DNA from: Aureimonas sp. OT7
GTDB lineage: Bacteria; Pseudomonadota; Alphaproteobacteria; Rhizobiales; Rhizobiaceae
Assembly (NCBI RefSeq): GCF_014844055.1
Contig: NZ_CP062167.1
Location: 1,813,501 to 1,877,500 of the forward strand
Length of the DNA: 64,000 nt
Direction of reading: 5' to 3'
The translations under genes and the position numbers were made by a program. The notes below the pieces were generated by a model. That model made no database searches and was not told where the DNA came from. It was given only the letters and a program-made list of their open reading frames with translations. Of this stretch, positions 1 through 8,246 are shown one piece after another. Every line of letters starts with the position of its first letter. Within the stretch, counting starts at the first letter, position 1.

Positions 1-323
1 ATGAGACGAACGATGCCTTCCATCTCGCCCTGTTCTCGGCCTGCGGCAACCCGTATCTGGTCCAGACACTACAGGACTACATGGGGCTGACGCTGCCCAT
101 GCGGGCCAAGAATCTTGCCGATCACGAAGGCCTGAGCCTCTCCCTGCGCCAGCACGACACCATGATCGAGTTGCTGCAGGGAACCGATAGCTGGGCGCTG
201 GCGCAACTTTGCGTCGACCACATGCACTTCAGCAAGGCCGACTACCTCAAGCGGGCGGCCGGAGATGCCCGCGTCCTGACGCCGCTTGGGCAGGCGGGTG
301 GCGGCAAGAGGCAATCGGCGTGA
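1..323 (+). CDS. GntR/FadR-family transcriptional regulator, C-terminal fragment (cut by window edge)
   Basis: The reading frame is open from base 3 and stops at 323. The gene begins outside the window. The visible ~106 residues look like the end of an FCD ligand-binding domain of FadR-subfamily GntR regulators: an early FHLALFSACGNPYL segment, then helices with conserved His residues (QHDTMIELL; CVDHMHFSKADYL) of the type that binds a metal and carboxylate effector. The DNA-binding domain is not visible. It is followed on the same strand by remnants of two catabolic enzymes, so it may once have controlled an aromatic or sugar-acid operon; that is inference. The family call is good, the effector unknown. 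Confidence 0.75.
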   Translation, partial: ETNDAFHLALFSACGNPYLVQTLQDYMGLTLPMRAKNLADHEGLSLSLRQHDTMIELLQGTDSWALAQLCVDHMHFSKADYLKRAAGDARVLTPLGQAGGGKRQSA

Positions 324-387
324 CGCCGGCAGCACAGGTTCCCACCGTCCGACGCGACCGGTGGCGCGGAGGGAGCCCGCCTGACGC

Positions 388-1284
388 ATGACGATCGTAC
401 CGGGCCGCGCCTCTGCCTTGCGCCCCGAACATACTCCAGGGGGCCGGCCTTTTGGTTACCGGAGGGCACCTGCGACACGCATGCGCACGTCTTCGGCTCG
501 AAATACCCTCTTGCCGATGGACATGGCTACAAGCCGCACGATCTCGGAGCGGGGGATTATCTTCGCCTTCTCTCCAACATGGGCATCGCGCGCGGCGTGC
601 TCGTTCAGCCCAGCGTCTACGGCACGGACAACAGCGCGCTGCTCGACGCGCTGCACCAGGCGCCCGACATCCTCCGCGGCGTTGCCGTGCTTCATCCCGA
701 CATCGACGCCGGAGCGGTGCGGGAGCTTCATGAGGCGGGGGTGCGCGGCATTCGCGTCAACCGGCGCGATCCGGGCGGTCTCTCCCTCGACGCCATTCCG
801 ACTCTCGGTCGCATCGTTGCGCCCTTCGGCTGGCACATCCAGCTACAGGTACAACTGGCCCACGCCCGATCTTGCCTGGATCGTCGGCGGCTGTCCGGTG
901 CCCGTCGTGATCGACCATTTCGGCTTTCCGGAAATGTCACCGACGTGGCCAGGGTGCGATTTCACCAGTCTTCTGACACTCGTCGAACAGGGCAGGGTGT
1001 GGGTCAAGATGTCGGCGCCGTACCGGGTGAGCCGAGCGGGCTTCCCGTACGCCGACACCGCGCCGATGGTGGAGGCGCTTGCTGCCTGCCGTCCGGCCCC
1101 CCTGCTCTGGGGAATCGATTGGCCGCATACGGAACTGTGGGCCGATATGCCCGACGACGCGGACCTGATCGACGCCACGCCGATCCGGTCGCTGACGCCG
1201 GATGTGCAGTGGGCGATCTTTGTGGAGAACCCGGCCGCCCTCTATGGATTCCATACCGGTGTGTCGGGCGACGCCCCTGGCTAA
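388..1284 (+). pseudogene. amidohydrolase (2-pyrone-4,6-dicarboxylate hydrolase-like), frameshifted
   Basis: A metal-dependent amidohydrolase of the PF04909/LigI type is recognisable but split over two frames. The start ATG at 388 and residues up to PEHTPGG are in frame 1. From about 444 the match continues in frame 3 (TCDTHAHVFGSKYPLADG, then the stretch ending GWHIQLQV). From about 850-870 it returns to frame 1 (DLAWIVGG, VVIDHFGFP, LLWGIDWPHTE, WAIFVENPAALYGF). That implies one missing base near the G-run at 439-443 and one extra base (or two missing) near 850-870. The DTHAHVF metal motif and GTDWPH-like motif are otherwise kept. Two frameshifts next to another broken gene favour real decay, but sequencing errors cannot be excluded. 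Confidence 0.7.
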
Positions 1285-1285
1285 C

Positions 1286-1851
1286 CGGCGGATTGACGCG
1301 CGCGAGGCCGTCGGCCCCGACGTGCGCCTCATGGTCGATGCGAACGACGCCTACCAGCATTACCAGGCGACCGAATTCGCCCGCGAGGCCGAACGGTACG
1401 ACCTCTTCTGGTTCGAGGAGCCGGTCGAGCCGGACGACTACGAGGGGCAACGCGAGGTCACGCGCTCGACGACGATCCCGGTGGCGGCGGGCGAGAACGA
1501 ATATACGAGATACGGCTTTCGCGACCTGATCGACCGGCGATGCATCGATATCCTGCAGCCGGACGCGCTCGTGATGGGCGGCATCACCGATTCATGAAAG
1601 TGGCGGCGTTGGCGCAGGCGAACGACCTGCATATCGCGCCGCACGGCAACCAGCGCGTCCATGTGCATCTCGTCTGCGCCATTCCGAACGGGTTGATCCT
1701 CGAATATTACAAGGACAATGTGGATCCCATCCTCGGCGATGCCTTCGCCCATCGGCTCGAGGCGTGGGACGGCCGGATCATTGCGCCCGACCGGCCCGGG
1801 CTTGGGCTCGAGCGCAACCGCGACCTTCTAGACCGATATCGCGTACCATAG
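1286..1851 (+). pseudogene. enolase-superfamily (mandelate racemase-like) dehydratase, 5'-truncated and frameshifted
   Basis: Only the C-terminal barrel half of a mandelate racemase/muconate-lactonizing-type enzyme remains. Frame 2 reads AREAVGPDVRLMVDAND, FWFEEPVEPDD and VAAGENEYTRYGF, carrying the three metal-ligand positions (Asp, Glu, Glu). At about 1590 the frame breaks inside GGIT, and the protein resumes in frame 1 as FMKVAALAQANDLHIAPHGNQ to a stop at 1851. A single missing base (GA-TTC where GAG TTC is expected) explains this. The first ~190 residues of a normal family member are absent, and the fragment abuts the amidohydrolase stop, so a deletion fused the two. Not expected to be functional. 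Confidence 0.75.
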
Positions 1852-1879
1852 GGCCATGGCCGCAGGCCGGCTCAAGGAA

Positions 1880-1899
1880 GGGTTGCACGCGCGCAACCC
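1880..1899 (-). terminator. hairpin downstream of tRNA-Thr
   Basis: GGGTTGC at 1880-1886 pairs with GCAACCC at 1893-1899 around a 6-nt loop. On the minus strand it lies about 65 bases past the tRNA 3' end and is followed by TTCCTTG, so it may end the tRNA transcript. The T-run is weak. Confidence 0.45.
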
Positions 1900-1964
1900 G
1901 CCTCCGGCGGCATCGTGCATGCCGCGGGGATGTTCGCTACGGAGCGATCGGCCATGGGGATAGC

Positions 1965-2040
1965 TGGTGCCGCTTGCGTGACTCGAACACGCGACCCCAT
2001 CATTACGAATGATGTGCTCTACCAACTGAGCTAAAGCGGC
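1965..2040 (-). tRNA. tRNA-Thr (anticodon CGT)
   Basis: Read on the minus strand the 76 nt fold as a full cloverleaf: acceptor GCCGCTT/AAGCGGC, D-arm GCTC-AGTTGGT-AGAGC, anticodon stem CATCA/TGATG with loop TTCGTAA (anticodon CGT, reading ACG threonine codons), TTCGAGT T-loop closed by GCGTG/CACGC, discriminator A, and an encoded CCA end at 1965-1967. All stems pair. Confidence 0.97.
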
Positions 2041-2053
2041 TGGTTCCTGTAGG

Positions 2054-2091
2054 AACGGCGCCCTGATACATCCCATCCGGGCGCCGTTCAA
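2054..2091 (-). promoter_or_regulatory. probable tRNA-Thr promoter embedded in an inverted repeat
   Basis: On the minus strand a TTGAAC (2086-2091) and a TATCAG (2063-2068) are 17 bases apart and end about 25 bases before the mature tRNA, fitting a sigma-70 promoter. A perfect 10-bp inverted repeat, AACGGCGCCC at 2054-2063 and GGGCGCCGTT at 2079-2088, overlaps both boxes. Whether the repeat is a protein site or a structural feature is unknown. Confidence 0.4.
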
Positions 2092-2113
2092 GCCTTATTT
2101 TATGAAACGAGGC

Positions 2114-2386
2114 TTAGAGCGTTTCCCGCACATATGGAATCACTCTGCCGGAGGCGCTTCGGGCCGCAATCGAGGTGGGTGTCGAAGGCCATACTGGTGT
2201 ATGGCCAAGATGCACGCCGAAGACGGCGGCTCGAATGGTCCCGGCCCTTCGGGTTTCCCGGGGGCGGACGTCCGCGGCGTCAGCCGGACTTGCCCGTACC
2301 GCCGGTACGGCCTGCGCCGCCTTCCTGGCGGGCCATCCGGCCCTCGGAGAAACAGAGTGGTTCCATATGAACGGGAAGCGCTCTAA
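2114..2386. repeat. MITE-like palindromic intergenic element with 34-bp terminal inverted repeats
   Basis: The arms 2114-2147 and 2353-2386 are inverted copies matching at 30 of 34 positions; both begin TTAGAGCG and contain CATATGGAA and CACTCTG. The 205-bp interior contains more perfect hairpins: GGCCATAC/GTATGGCC, CCGTACC/GGTACGG and the palindrome GCGGACGTCCGC. No convincing gene is inside. The right end overlaps the stop codon (TAG, 2383-2385) of the nitronate monooxygenase gene. It resembles the palindromic intergenic elements known in rhizobia; whether it belongs to a named family cannot be told without a search. No second full copy was noticed in the window. Confidence 0.7.
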
Positions 2387-3345
2387 AGCGCCAGCCGTCG
2401 GCGCGCCGCTTCGTATTCGCCGGCCAGCCTGTCCACCAATCCGGCCGCGGGCACCACGGCATCGACCGCGCCGACGCCCTGGCCCGCGCCCCAGATATCC
2501 TTCCAGGCCTTTGCCTTGTCGCCGCCGACGGCAGCGCCGAAATCCATCTTGCTCTTGTCCGCCTCCGGCAGGTTGTCCGGATCCATTCCGGCCGCCTCGA
2601 TGGACGCCCGAAGATAGTTGCCCGATACGCCGGTGAAGTAACTGGAATAGACGATGTCGCCCGCATGCGCGTCGACGACCGCCTGCCGGTAGGCGTCGGA
2701 GGCATTGGCCTCGTGCGTCGCGATGAAGGCGGACCCGATATAGGCGCCGTCCGCGCCCATGGCCTGCGCCGCCAGCACCGCGCCGCCGGTGGCGATTGCG
2801 CCCGACAGGAACAAGGGCCCGTCGAACCAGCGACGGATCTCCTGCACCAGCGCAAAGGGCGAAAGCTGCCCCGCATGGCCACCGGCGCCCGCCGCCACCG
2901 CGATCAGGCCGTCAGCGCCCTTTTCAACCGCCTTGTGCGCGAAGCGGTCGTTGATCACGTCGTGCAGCACGATGCCGCCATAGGCATGTACCGCCTGGTT
3001 GACCTCTTCCACGGCACCGAGCGACGTGATGACGATCGGCACGCGGTGCTTGACGCAAAGGGCCAGATCGCGATCCAGCCGCGTATTGGAGCGGTGGACG
3101 ATCTGGTTGACGGCGAAGGGGGCCGCGCGCCGACCGGGATTGGCCGCATCGTGGGAGGCGATCCCCTCGGCAATCTCGACCAGCCAGTCGTCCAGCAACG
3201 ATTCCGGCCGGGCATTCAACGCCGGAAACGCCCCGACGATGCCGGATGTCACCTGCGCAAGAACCAGCCGCGGGTTGGACACTATGAACAGAGGCGCGCC
3301 GATGATGGGCAGCCTGAGTTCCTGCATGATCGCCGGCAGTGACAT
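2383..3345 (-). CDS. nitronate monooxygenase (2-nitropropane dioxygenase family)
   Basis: A 320-residue FMN-dependent TIM-barrel enzyme of the NMO/2-NPD family, which oxidises alkyl nitronates to carbonyl compounds and nitrite. Family marks in order are LPIIGAPLFIVSNPRL at the N-terminus, the glycine-rich AAGAGGHAGQLSPFALV stretch with the conserved His, SGAIATGGAVLAAQAMGADGAYIGSAF (phosphate-binding loops of the barrel), and a C-terminal KDIWGAGQGVG segment typical of the acyl-CoA-associated subgroup. The ATG at 3343-3345 has a GGGAG ribosome site 6 bases upstream. A LiuR-like palindrome lies just upstream, hinting at control with branched-chain or fatty acid catabolism. The stop codon lies in the end of the palindromic element. 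Confidence 0.88.
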   Translation of the reverse strand: MSLPAIMQELRLPIIGAPLFIVSNPRLVLAQVTSGIVGAFPALNARPESLLDDWLVEIAEGIASHDAANPGRRAAPFAVNQIVHRSNTRLDRDLALCVKHRVPIVITSLGAVEEVNQAVHAYGGIVLHDVINDRFAHKAVEKGADGLIAVAAGAGGHAGQLSPFALVQEIRRWFDGPLFLSGAIATGGAVLAAQAMGADGAYIGSAFIATHEANASDAYRQAVVDAHAGDIVYSSYFTGVSGNYLRASIEAAGMDPDNLPEADKSKMDFGAAVGGDKAKAWKDIWGAGQGVGAVDAVVPAAGLVDRLAGEYEAARRRLAL

Positions 3346-3357
3346 TCTTCCTCCCGA

Positions 3358-3373
3358 TTGACGTAAACGTAAA
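3358..3373 (-). promoter_or_regulatory. LiuR-like (MerR-type) palindromic operator candidate
   Basis: TTGACGTAAACGTAAA lies 12 bases ahead of the nitronate monooxygenase start. The ACGTAAACGT core is nearly symmetric and resembles operators described for LiuR, a MerR-family regulator of branched-chain amino acid and acyl-CoA catabolism in proteobacteria. No liuR gene is in the window. The assignment rests on motif resemblance only. Confidence 0.4.
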
Positions 3374-3500
3374 TGGTGCGGTCACCAAAGCTGGCGGAGA
3401 TGGAAAGGTCAAGACTTTGCCCATCTCGCATGGTCAACACTGGAACCGGCGATCCCGGCCAGGGTTTCTGTCGGGCAGGTGACGAGAGGGGACAGGTTTC

Positions 3501-4520
3501 ATGAATTTCAGGTTCAATGGGCGCAGCCACCGCACCGCAGTCTGGGCCGGCGCGTTGGCCGGGGCAGTGCTGAGCGCCGGTGCAGCGATGGCGGCGAGCG
3601 AGGAAGCATGGGACGGCTTCCGTGCCGACGTCCGCAAGGCGTGCCTGACGAAGGGCGAGGAACTGGTTGAAACGCCGGCCATCGTCGTCGACCCATTCGG
3701 CTCCGAAAGTTACGGCTATGCATTGATGACGGGCATGGAGAAGGGTTCTGCCAACGTCCGCTCGGTGGTCTGTGTCTTCGAAAAGCAATCCAAAACGGCA
3801 GAAGTCAGCGCGCCGCTGGACCTGGCCACAAGCGAAGCTCCCGGCCTTGCCGAGGAAACCGGCAAGTCTGCGCGCGTCGACCGGGGAACGGGGGCGGGCG
3901 TCGTCGCGCCGTTCGGCGGGCAATGCACGGAGGAATGCGAAGCAACCCTGTCGCTGCTGGATGCCGACGATCAGCGCAAGGTTACGCGGCTTCCGCAGGT
4001 GATCGCCCAGACGATTCTGGAGCATCCGCAGGGGACGGGCATCGCTGCCGTGGATGGCGTGCGCGATGTCGCGCTGTCCTTCAGCGAACTGGTGGCCGGA
4101 ACCCCGTCAGACACCCTGGCCGCGCCGCGCTCGGCGATGCCCGGCAAGGTCCCGTGCTCGGTCTACTATTATGGCTTCCTGAACGAGCCGGCCAAGCTGG
4201 TTGGCAATCACACCTGCACCGTTTCGGCGCTGGAAGGGGGCGGCCTCCTTCTGGAGAAGACCACGGGCGAACGTCTGCGTGCCGAACTGCGACCCCTGAC
4301 CGACGGATTCTCCGCCGTCATCGGCCGGAACTTTTTGGCCGAGCAGGAAGAGCGGCAATATGATTCGGCCAATCCGACCAATGCCGGCAACGACAATTTC
4401 GGCAATGTTGTCGGCCTTGCGACAGCGGGCAACGGCCGTCTCTACGTTTTCTCCAGCGAGCAGCGCGGCTTCGAGCAGGAAGATCCGACATTCTTCTGGG
4501 CCCTGACCGTAGGGGGCTGA
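3501..4520 (+). CDS. conserved hypothetical exported protein
   Basis: I do not recognise a characterised family. The 339-residue product starts with a clear Sec signal peptide (positively charged start, hydrophobic residues about 14-29, predicted cleavage after AMA near residue 31), so it should be periplasmic. The mature part has six cysteines (RKAC, SVVC, GGQC, EEC, KVPC, HTC), enough for three disulfides, and no obvious catalytic motif. The start ATG follows GAGGGGACAGGTTTC. It is transcribed divergently from the nitronate monooxygenase gene and 43 bases upstream of the exonuclease gene, but nothing ties it functionally to either. Confidence 0.6.
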   Translation: MNFRFNGRSHRTAVWAGALAGAVLSAGAAMAASEEAWDGFRADVRKACLTKGEELVETPAIVVDPFGSESYGYALMTGMEKGSANVRSVVCVFEKQSKTAEVSAPLDLATSEAPGLAEETGKSARVDRGTGAGVVAPFGGQCTEECEATLSLLDADDQRKVTRLPQVIAQTILEHPQGTGIAAVDGVRDVALSFSELVAGTPSDTLAAPRSAMPGKVPCSVYYYGFLNEPAKLVGNHTCTVSALEGGGLLLEKTTGERLRAELRPLTDGFSAVIGRNFLAEQEERQYDSANPTNAGNDNFGNVVGLATAGNGRLYVFSSEQRGFEQEDPTFFWALTVGG

Positions 4521-4563
4521 ATTCACTTGCCTTCGCGCCGGCATCTCCCCATTTTGTGAGGCG

Positions 4564-5391
4564 ATGGAAGAGTTGTTCCCCGCCTCGCAAAAGACGCTGT
4601 CGCTGTTCGCCGAACCGGGCAACCCCGTGGTCCGGGTGATCGATACGGAGACGGCCGGTCAGGCGCGCGTGGCCGAGGATGCGGTCATTGAAATCGGCTC
4701 CGTCGATCTCGACCTCGTCACCGGCCGCATCTTCAACCCCATGCAGACATTGGCGGACCCGGGCGGCGTCATCATCACCGAACACGCAAGGCGGGTGCAC
4801 CGCATCAGCGATGAGATGCTCGTCGGCGCGCCACCGTTTGCCGAAGCCGCCGCACCCTTTACGCAAGGGGTCGAAACCTATGCCGCGCAGCGCGCCAGCT
4901 TCGACCGCGACAGGCTGCGTTTCACCGGCCGCTGGTTCTGCACCTACAAGCTCGCCCTGCGTGCGTTTCCGGATGTGCGTTCGCACGGGCTGCAGTCTCT
5001 GGTTAAGTACCTGCCGCTCGATCTTTCCGAAGTGCAGGGCCAACTCGAGGGGCTTCATCCGCACCGCGCTTTGTACGACGCTCTCTGCACGGCCATCCTG
5101 ATGCGGCGGATCGCGGAGCAACTCCTGCCCTTCTGCCAGGGCCTCGACGATTTCATCGAGCGCGCGGAGCGCGTGACGCTGGAGCCGGCGCTGCTGGCGC
5201 GTTTCCGCTTCGGAAAGCATAAGGGGATCGCGCTCGGAAACGTACCGACCGACTATCTGGAATGGGTGGTGATGCAGCCCAACATGGAGGCCGACGCCGC
5301 CTTCACCGCCCGCCACCATCTGAAGCGCCGGCAGGCCGAGCAGTTGCAACGCATCGCGCGCGGCCCCGTCATCGCTGCGATCGCATCCTGA
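4564..5391 (+). CDS. DnaQ-fold 3'-5' exonuclease, exodeoxyribonuclease X-like
   Basis: A 275-residue DEDD nuclease. Motif ExoI is VIDTETAG (Asp27, Glu29); the His/Asp of ExoIII are in HPHRALYDALC (about His167, Asp172), making it the DEDDh type seen in ExoX and DNA polymerase III epsilon. After the nuclease domain (about residues 22-190) there is a short C-terminal module, RFGKHKG...DYLEWV (about 215-245), also found fused to ExoX-type exonucleases. The stop is 13 bases before the DNA ligase gene, so the two are almost certainly co-transcribed and may act together in DNA end processing and sealing; that pairing is inference. Confidence 0.85.
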   Translation: MEELFPASQKTLSLFAEPGNPVVRVIDTETAGQARVAEDAVIEIGSVDLDLVTGRIFNPMQTLADPGGVIITEHARRVHRISDEMLVGAPPFAEAAAPFTQGVETYAAQRASFDRDRLRFTGRWFCTYKLALRAFPDVRSHGLQSLVKYLPLDLSEVQGQLEGLHPHRALYDALCTAILMRRIAEQLLPFCQGLDDFIERAERVTLEPALLARFRFGKHKGIALGNVPTDYLEWVVMQPNMEADAAFTARHHLKRRQAEQLQRIARGPVIAAIAS

Positions 5392-5404
5392 AGGCCACGA
5401 CGGG

Positions 5405-7045
5405 ATGGAGCGTTTCGCCGAGCTTCTCGACCGATTGCTTCTGACACCGCAGCGTAACGGTAAGCTGCGCCTCCTCGTCGATTACTTTCGCCATGTGCCG
5501 GACCCGGAGCGCGGCTATGCGCTGGCTGCGATCACCGGCGGGCTGGATATACGAAGCGTCAAGCCCGCCATGCTGCGGGCGCTGATGGCCGAGCGGATGG
5601 ACGAGGTGCTGTTCGGCTATTCCTACGATTATGTCGGCGACCTTGCGGAAACCATCGCACTGGCATGGCCCGAGCGGGAGCGGGCCGGCAGACAGGCCGC
5701 GCCCGCGCCGCCCGATCTGGCGGAAGTGATCCACGCGCTGGACGGAGCCACGCGGGCGGAAGGCCCGCGTCTGGTGGAGGCGTGGCTGGACGTTCTGGAA
5801 TCGCCGGGGCGATATGCCCTGCTGAAGCTTGTGACCGGATCGCTGCGCATCGGCGTTTCGTCGCGCCTCGCCAAGCAGGCCCTGGCTGATTTCGGCACAG
5901 GCGACGTCGCCGAGATCGAGGAATTGTGGCACGGGCTGAAGCCGCCCTACGAGGAGCTGTTCGCATGGCTGGAGGGGCGGGCGGACAAGCCGGCATCGGC
6001 AGCCCGCGCACCGTTCCGCCCGGTCATGCTGTCACAGCCGCTGGAAGACGGCGACCAGGCCCGCATCAAGCCCGAGGATTATGCCGCCGAATGGAAATGG
6101 GACGGCATCCGCGTACAGGCGACGGTGGATGGTGGGGTAAGGCGGCTCTATTCGCGCACCGGCGACGATATCTCCGGCTCGTTTCCCGATCTCGTCGACT
6201 ACATGACCTATGATGGCACACTCGACGGCGAGCTTCTCGTCGCTCGGCCGGCCTCGCCGGATGAGCCGGCCGTCGACGGCGGCGGCATCGTTGCCGCAAG
6301 TTTCTCGGATCTTCAGCAAAGGCTGAACCGCAAGGCCGTATCCGCCGCCGTCATGCGCAAATATCCGGTGTTCCTGCGGGCCTACGACCTCTTGCAGGAC
6401 GGCGCGGAGGATATACGGGCGCTGCCCTATACGGAGCGGCGGCGTCGGCTCGAGGCATTCCTCGTCCATCTGGAGCCGACGCGCTTCGACCTGTCGCGCC
6501 AGGTGTCCTATCGGGGCCTCGAAGAGTTGGCGGCAATGCGGGCCCAGCCTCCCCACAGCGTGATCGAGGGTTTGATGCTCAAGCAGCTCAACTCGCCCTA
6601 CGTTCCGGGGCGTCCGAAGGGGCCATGGTTCAAGTGGAAGCGCAATCCGCACCTGATCGACGCCGTGCTGATGTATGCGCAACGCGGCCACGGCAAGCGC
6701 TCCAGCTACTATTCCGACTACACGTTCGGTGTCTGGACGGGGCCGGAGGATGCGCCCGAACTGGTGCCCGTCGGCAAGGCCTATTTCGGCTTTACCGACG
6801 AGGAGTTGCGCCGGCTCGACAAATACATCCGCGATAATACGATAGAACGCTTCGGCCCGGTCCGATCCGTCCGGGCAGAGCCCGACCATGGTCTCGTCAT
6901 CGAAGTCGCCTTCGAAGGGCTGCAGAAGTCGTCTCGCCATCGCTCCGGCGTCGCCATGCGATTTCCGCGCGTGTCGCGCCTGCGCTGGGACAAGCCCGCC
7001 TTCGAGGCCGACCGGCTGGATACGCTGCAGGCGATGCTGCAATGA
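5405..7045 (+). CDS. ATP-dependent DNA ligase
   Basis: A 546-residue bacterial ATP-dependent DNA ligase, in addition to the NAD-dependent LigA expected elsewhere. An N-terminal helical domain (about 1-195) precedes the adenylation domain. Motif I is EWKWDGIR, with Lys231 as the AMP-accepting residue; motif III lies near TYDGTLDGELLV, motif IV in VIEGLMLK, and motif V in FKWKR. A C-terminal OB fold follows (FGFTDEELRRLDKYI onward). The length and layout fit the bacterial PP_1105-type ligases, which elsewhere are linked to other DNA-repair nucleases; here the partner is the ExoX-like gene. A role in DNA damage repair is likely but not shown. Confidence 0.93.
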   Translation: MERFAELLDRLLLTPQRNGKLRLLVDYFRHVPDPERGYALAAITGGLDIRSVKPAMLRALMAERMDEVLFGYSYDYVGDLAETIALAWPERERAGRQAAPAPPDLAEVIHALDGATRAEGPRLVEAWLDVLESPGRYALLKLVTGSLRIGVSSRLAKQALADFGTGDVAEIEELWHGLKPPYEELFAWLEGRADKPASAARAPFRPVMLSQPLEDGDQARIKPEDYAAEWKWDGIRVQATVDGGVRRLYSRTGDDISGSFPDLVDYMTYDGTLDGELLVARPASPDEPAVDGGGIVAASFSDLQQRLNRKAVSAAVMRKYPVFLRAYDLLQDGAEDIRALPYTERRRRLEAFLVHLEPTRFDLSRQVSYRGLEELAAMRAQPPHSVIEGLMLKQLNSPYVPGRPKGPWFKWKRNPHLIDAVLMYAQRGHGKRSSYYSDYTFGVWTGPEDAPELVPVGKAYFGFTDEELRRLDKYIRDNTIERFGPVRSVRAEPDHGLVIEVAFEGLQKSSRHRSGVAMRFPRVSRLRWDKPAFEADRLDTLQAMLQ

Positions 7046-7129
7046 TGACGAGAGGTTTTGAACGGTCGATCGCCTTGCCTCTGCCGCAAGGCACGCATAA
7101 GTGAGGCCGAACAGCAGACGAGGGTGTCC

Positions 7130-7402
7130 ATGCCGGGTTCAGTTTCCAATTTTCTGGGTGGATCGCCCCTGTCGGTCATCGTGCGGCTGGCGATCCTGTC
7201 GCTGCTTGTCGGCATCCTGATGAGCTGGTTCGATATCCGGCCGGTCGAGGTCGTCGACTGGGTGGTCGATTTCGGGCGCTATCTCTGGAATTCGGTCTTC
7301 GGCTCGCTCAACCGTGCCATCGACTATTTCCTGCTCGGCGCGGTGATCGTGGTGCCGATCTTCCTTATTTCGCGGCTTGCCAAGATGGGCAAGCGCTCAT
7401 GA
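7130..7402 (+). CDS. DUF6460 small membrane protein
   Basis: A 90-residue integral membrane protein. The N-terminal FLGGSPLSVIVRLAILSLLVG leads into the first hydrophobic helix, a central WVVDFGRYLWNSVF segment follows, and a second helix (YFLLGAVIVVPIFLISRL) ends close to the C-terminus. This arrangement matches the DUF6460 family of alphaproteobacteria; its function is unknown. I chose the ATG at 7130 because the hydrophobic domain begins right after it; an in-frame start 72 bases earlier would add a non-hydrophobic leader. The stop TGA overlaps the ATG of the next gene. Confidence 0.75.
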   Translation: MPGSVSNFLGGSPLSVIVRLAILSLLVGILMSWFDIRPVEVVDWVVDFGRYLWNSVFGSLNRAIDYFLLGAVIVVPIFLISRLAKMGKRS

Positions 7403-8244
7403 CGCCACTCGTCTTTACGGCGGTCATTCTGGCGGCGTTGCTCCATGCGCTCTGGAATGCCCTCCTGAAGACGCAAAGCGACAAGTATGCCGGCGCGCTC
7501 GGCGTCTCCATCGGTGGTGTGCCGCTGGCGCTGGCCTGCCTTCTGGCCGCGGGGCTTCCGTCGGCGGAGAGCTGGCCCTATGTCGCCTCGTCCGCGCTGA
7601 TCCACACCTTCTATTTCGTCTGCCTGCTGAACGCCTACCGCGCGGCGGACTTCACGCAGGTCTATCCCATCGCCCGGGGCGCCGCGCCCGTCATCACGGC
7701 CCTTGCCGGCACCATTCTGGTCGGCGAGGTGCTGACGCCCCTGCAGACGGCCTCGGTCATGGTCATCGCCTGCGGCGTCATGAGCCTCGTCTTCGCCGGC
7801 CGGGGCGGCCGTCGGCTGACCCGGGCCGGCCTGTTCTGGGCCCTCGCCACCAGCGTCATCATCGCCACCTACTCCCTGAACGACGGCGTCGGCGCGCGCC
7901 TTTCCGGCAACAGTTTTGCTTTTTACGGCGCGTCCGCCACGCTGAACGCGGTGTTGCTGACGGCCTATATCGGCTGGCGGCATCCGCCCGCCATCCGCAA
8001 CAGCTTCACCACGGGCCGGCGCGCGCTGTTGATAGGGGGCCCGGTGTCCTTCATCGCTTATGCGCTGGTGACGTGGGCTTTCTCTCAGGCTCCCATCGCG
8101 ATGGTGTCCGCCCTGCGCGAGATCTCCATCGTATTCGCGATCCTGATCGGCACCTTCATTCTGCGCGAGCGAATGGACTGGCGACGCATAACCTCGTCCT
8201 TCGTGACGCTGATGGGCGTTCTTCTGCTGCGAGCCGCCAAGTAG
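7399..8244 (+). CDS. EamA/DMT-superfamily transporter
   Basis: A 281-residue inner-membrane protein with about ten hydrophobic helices, arranged as two EamA repeats. The N-terminal VILAALLHALWNALLKTQSD and the mid-protein YPIARGAAPVITALAGTILVGE loop are typical of drug/metabolite exporters in this superfamily; the second repeat ends with ISIVFAILIGTFILRERMD. The ATG overlaps the stop of the DUF6460 gene (ATGA), so the two are translationally coupled. The substrate cannot be read from sequence; relatives export amino acids or metabolites. The gene converges with the downstream HDAC-like gene two bases after its stop. Confidence 0.87.
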   Translation: MTPLVFTAVILAALLHALWNALLKTQSDKYAGALGVSIGGVPLALACLLAAGLPSAESWPYVASSALIHTFYFVCLLNAYRAADFTQVYPIARGAAPVITALAGTILVGEVLTPLQTASVMVIACGVMSLVFAGRGGRRLTRAGLFWALATSVIIATYSLNDGVGARLSGNSFAFYGASATLNAVLLTAYIGWRHPPAIRNSFTTGRRALLIGGPVSFIAYALVTWAFSQAPIAMVSALREISIVFAILIGTFILRERMDWRRITSSFVTLMGVLLLRAAK

Positions 8245-8246
8245 CC

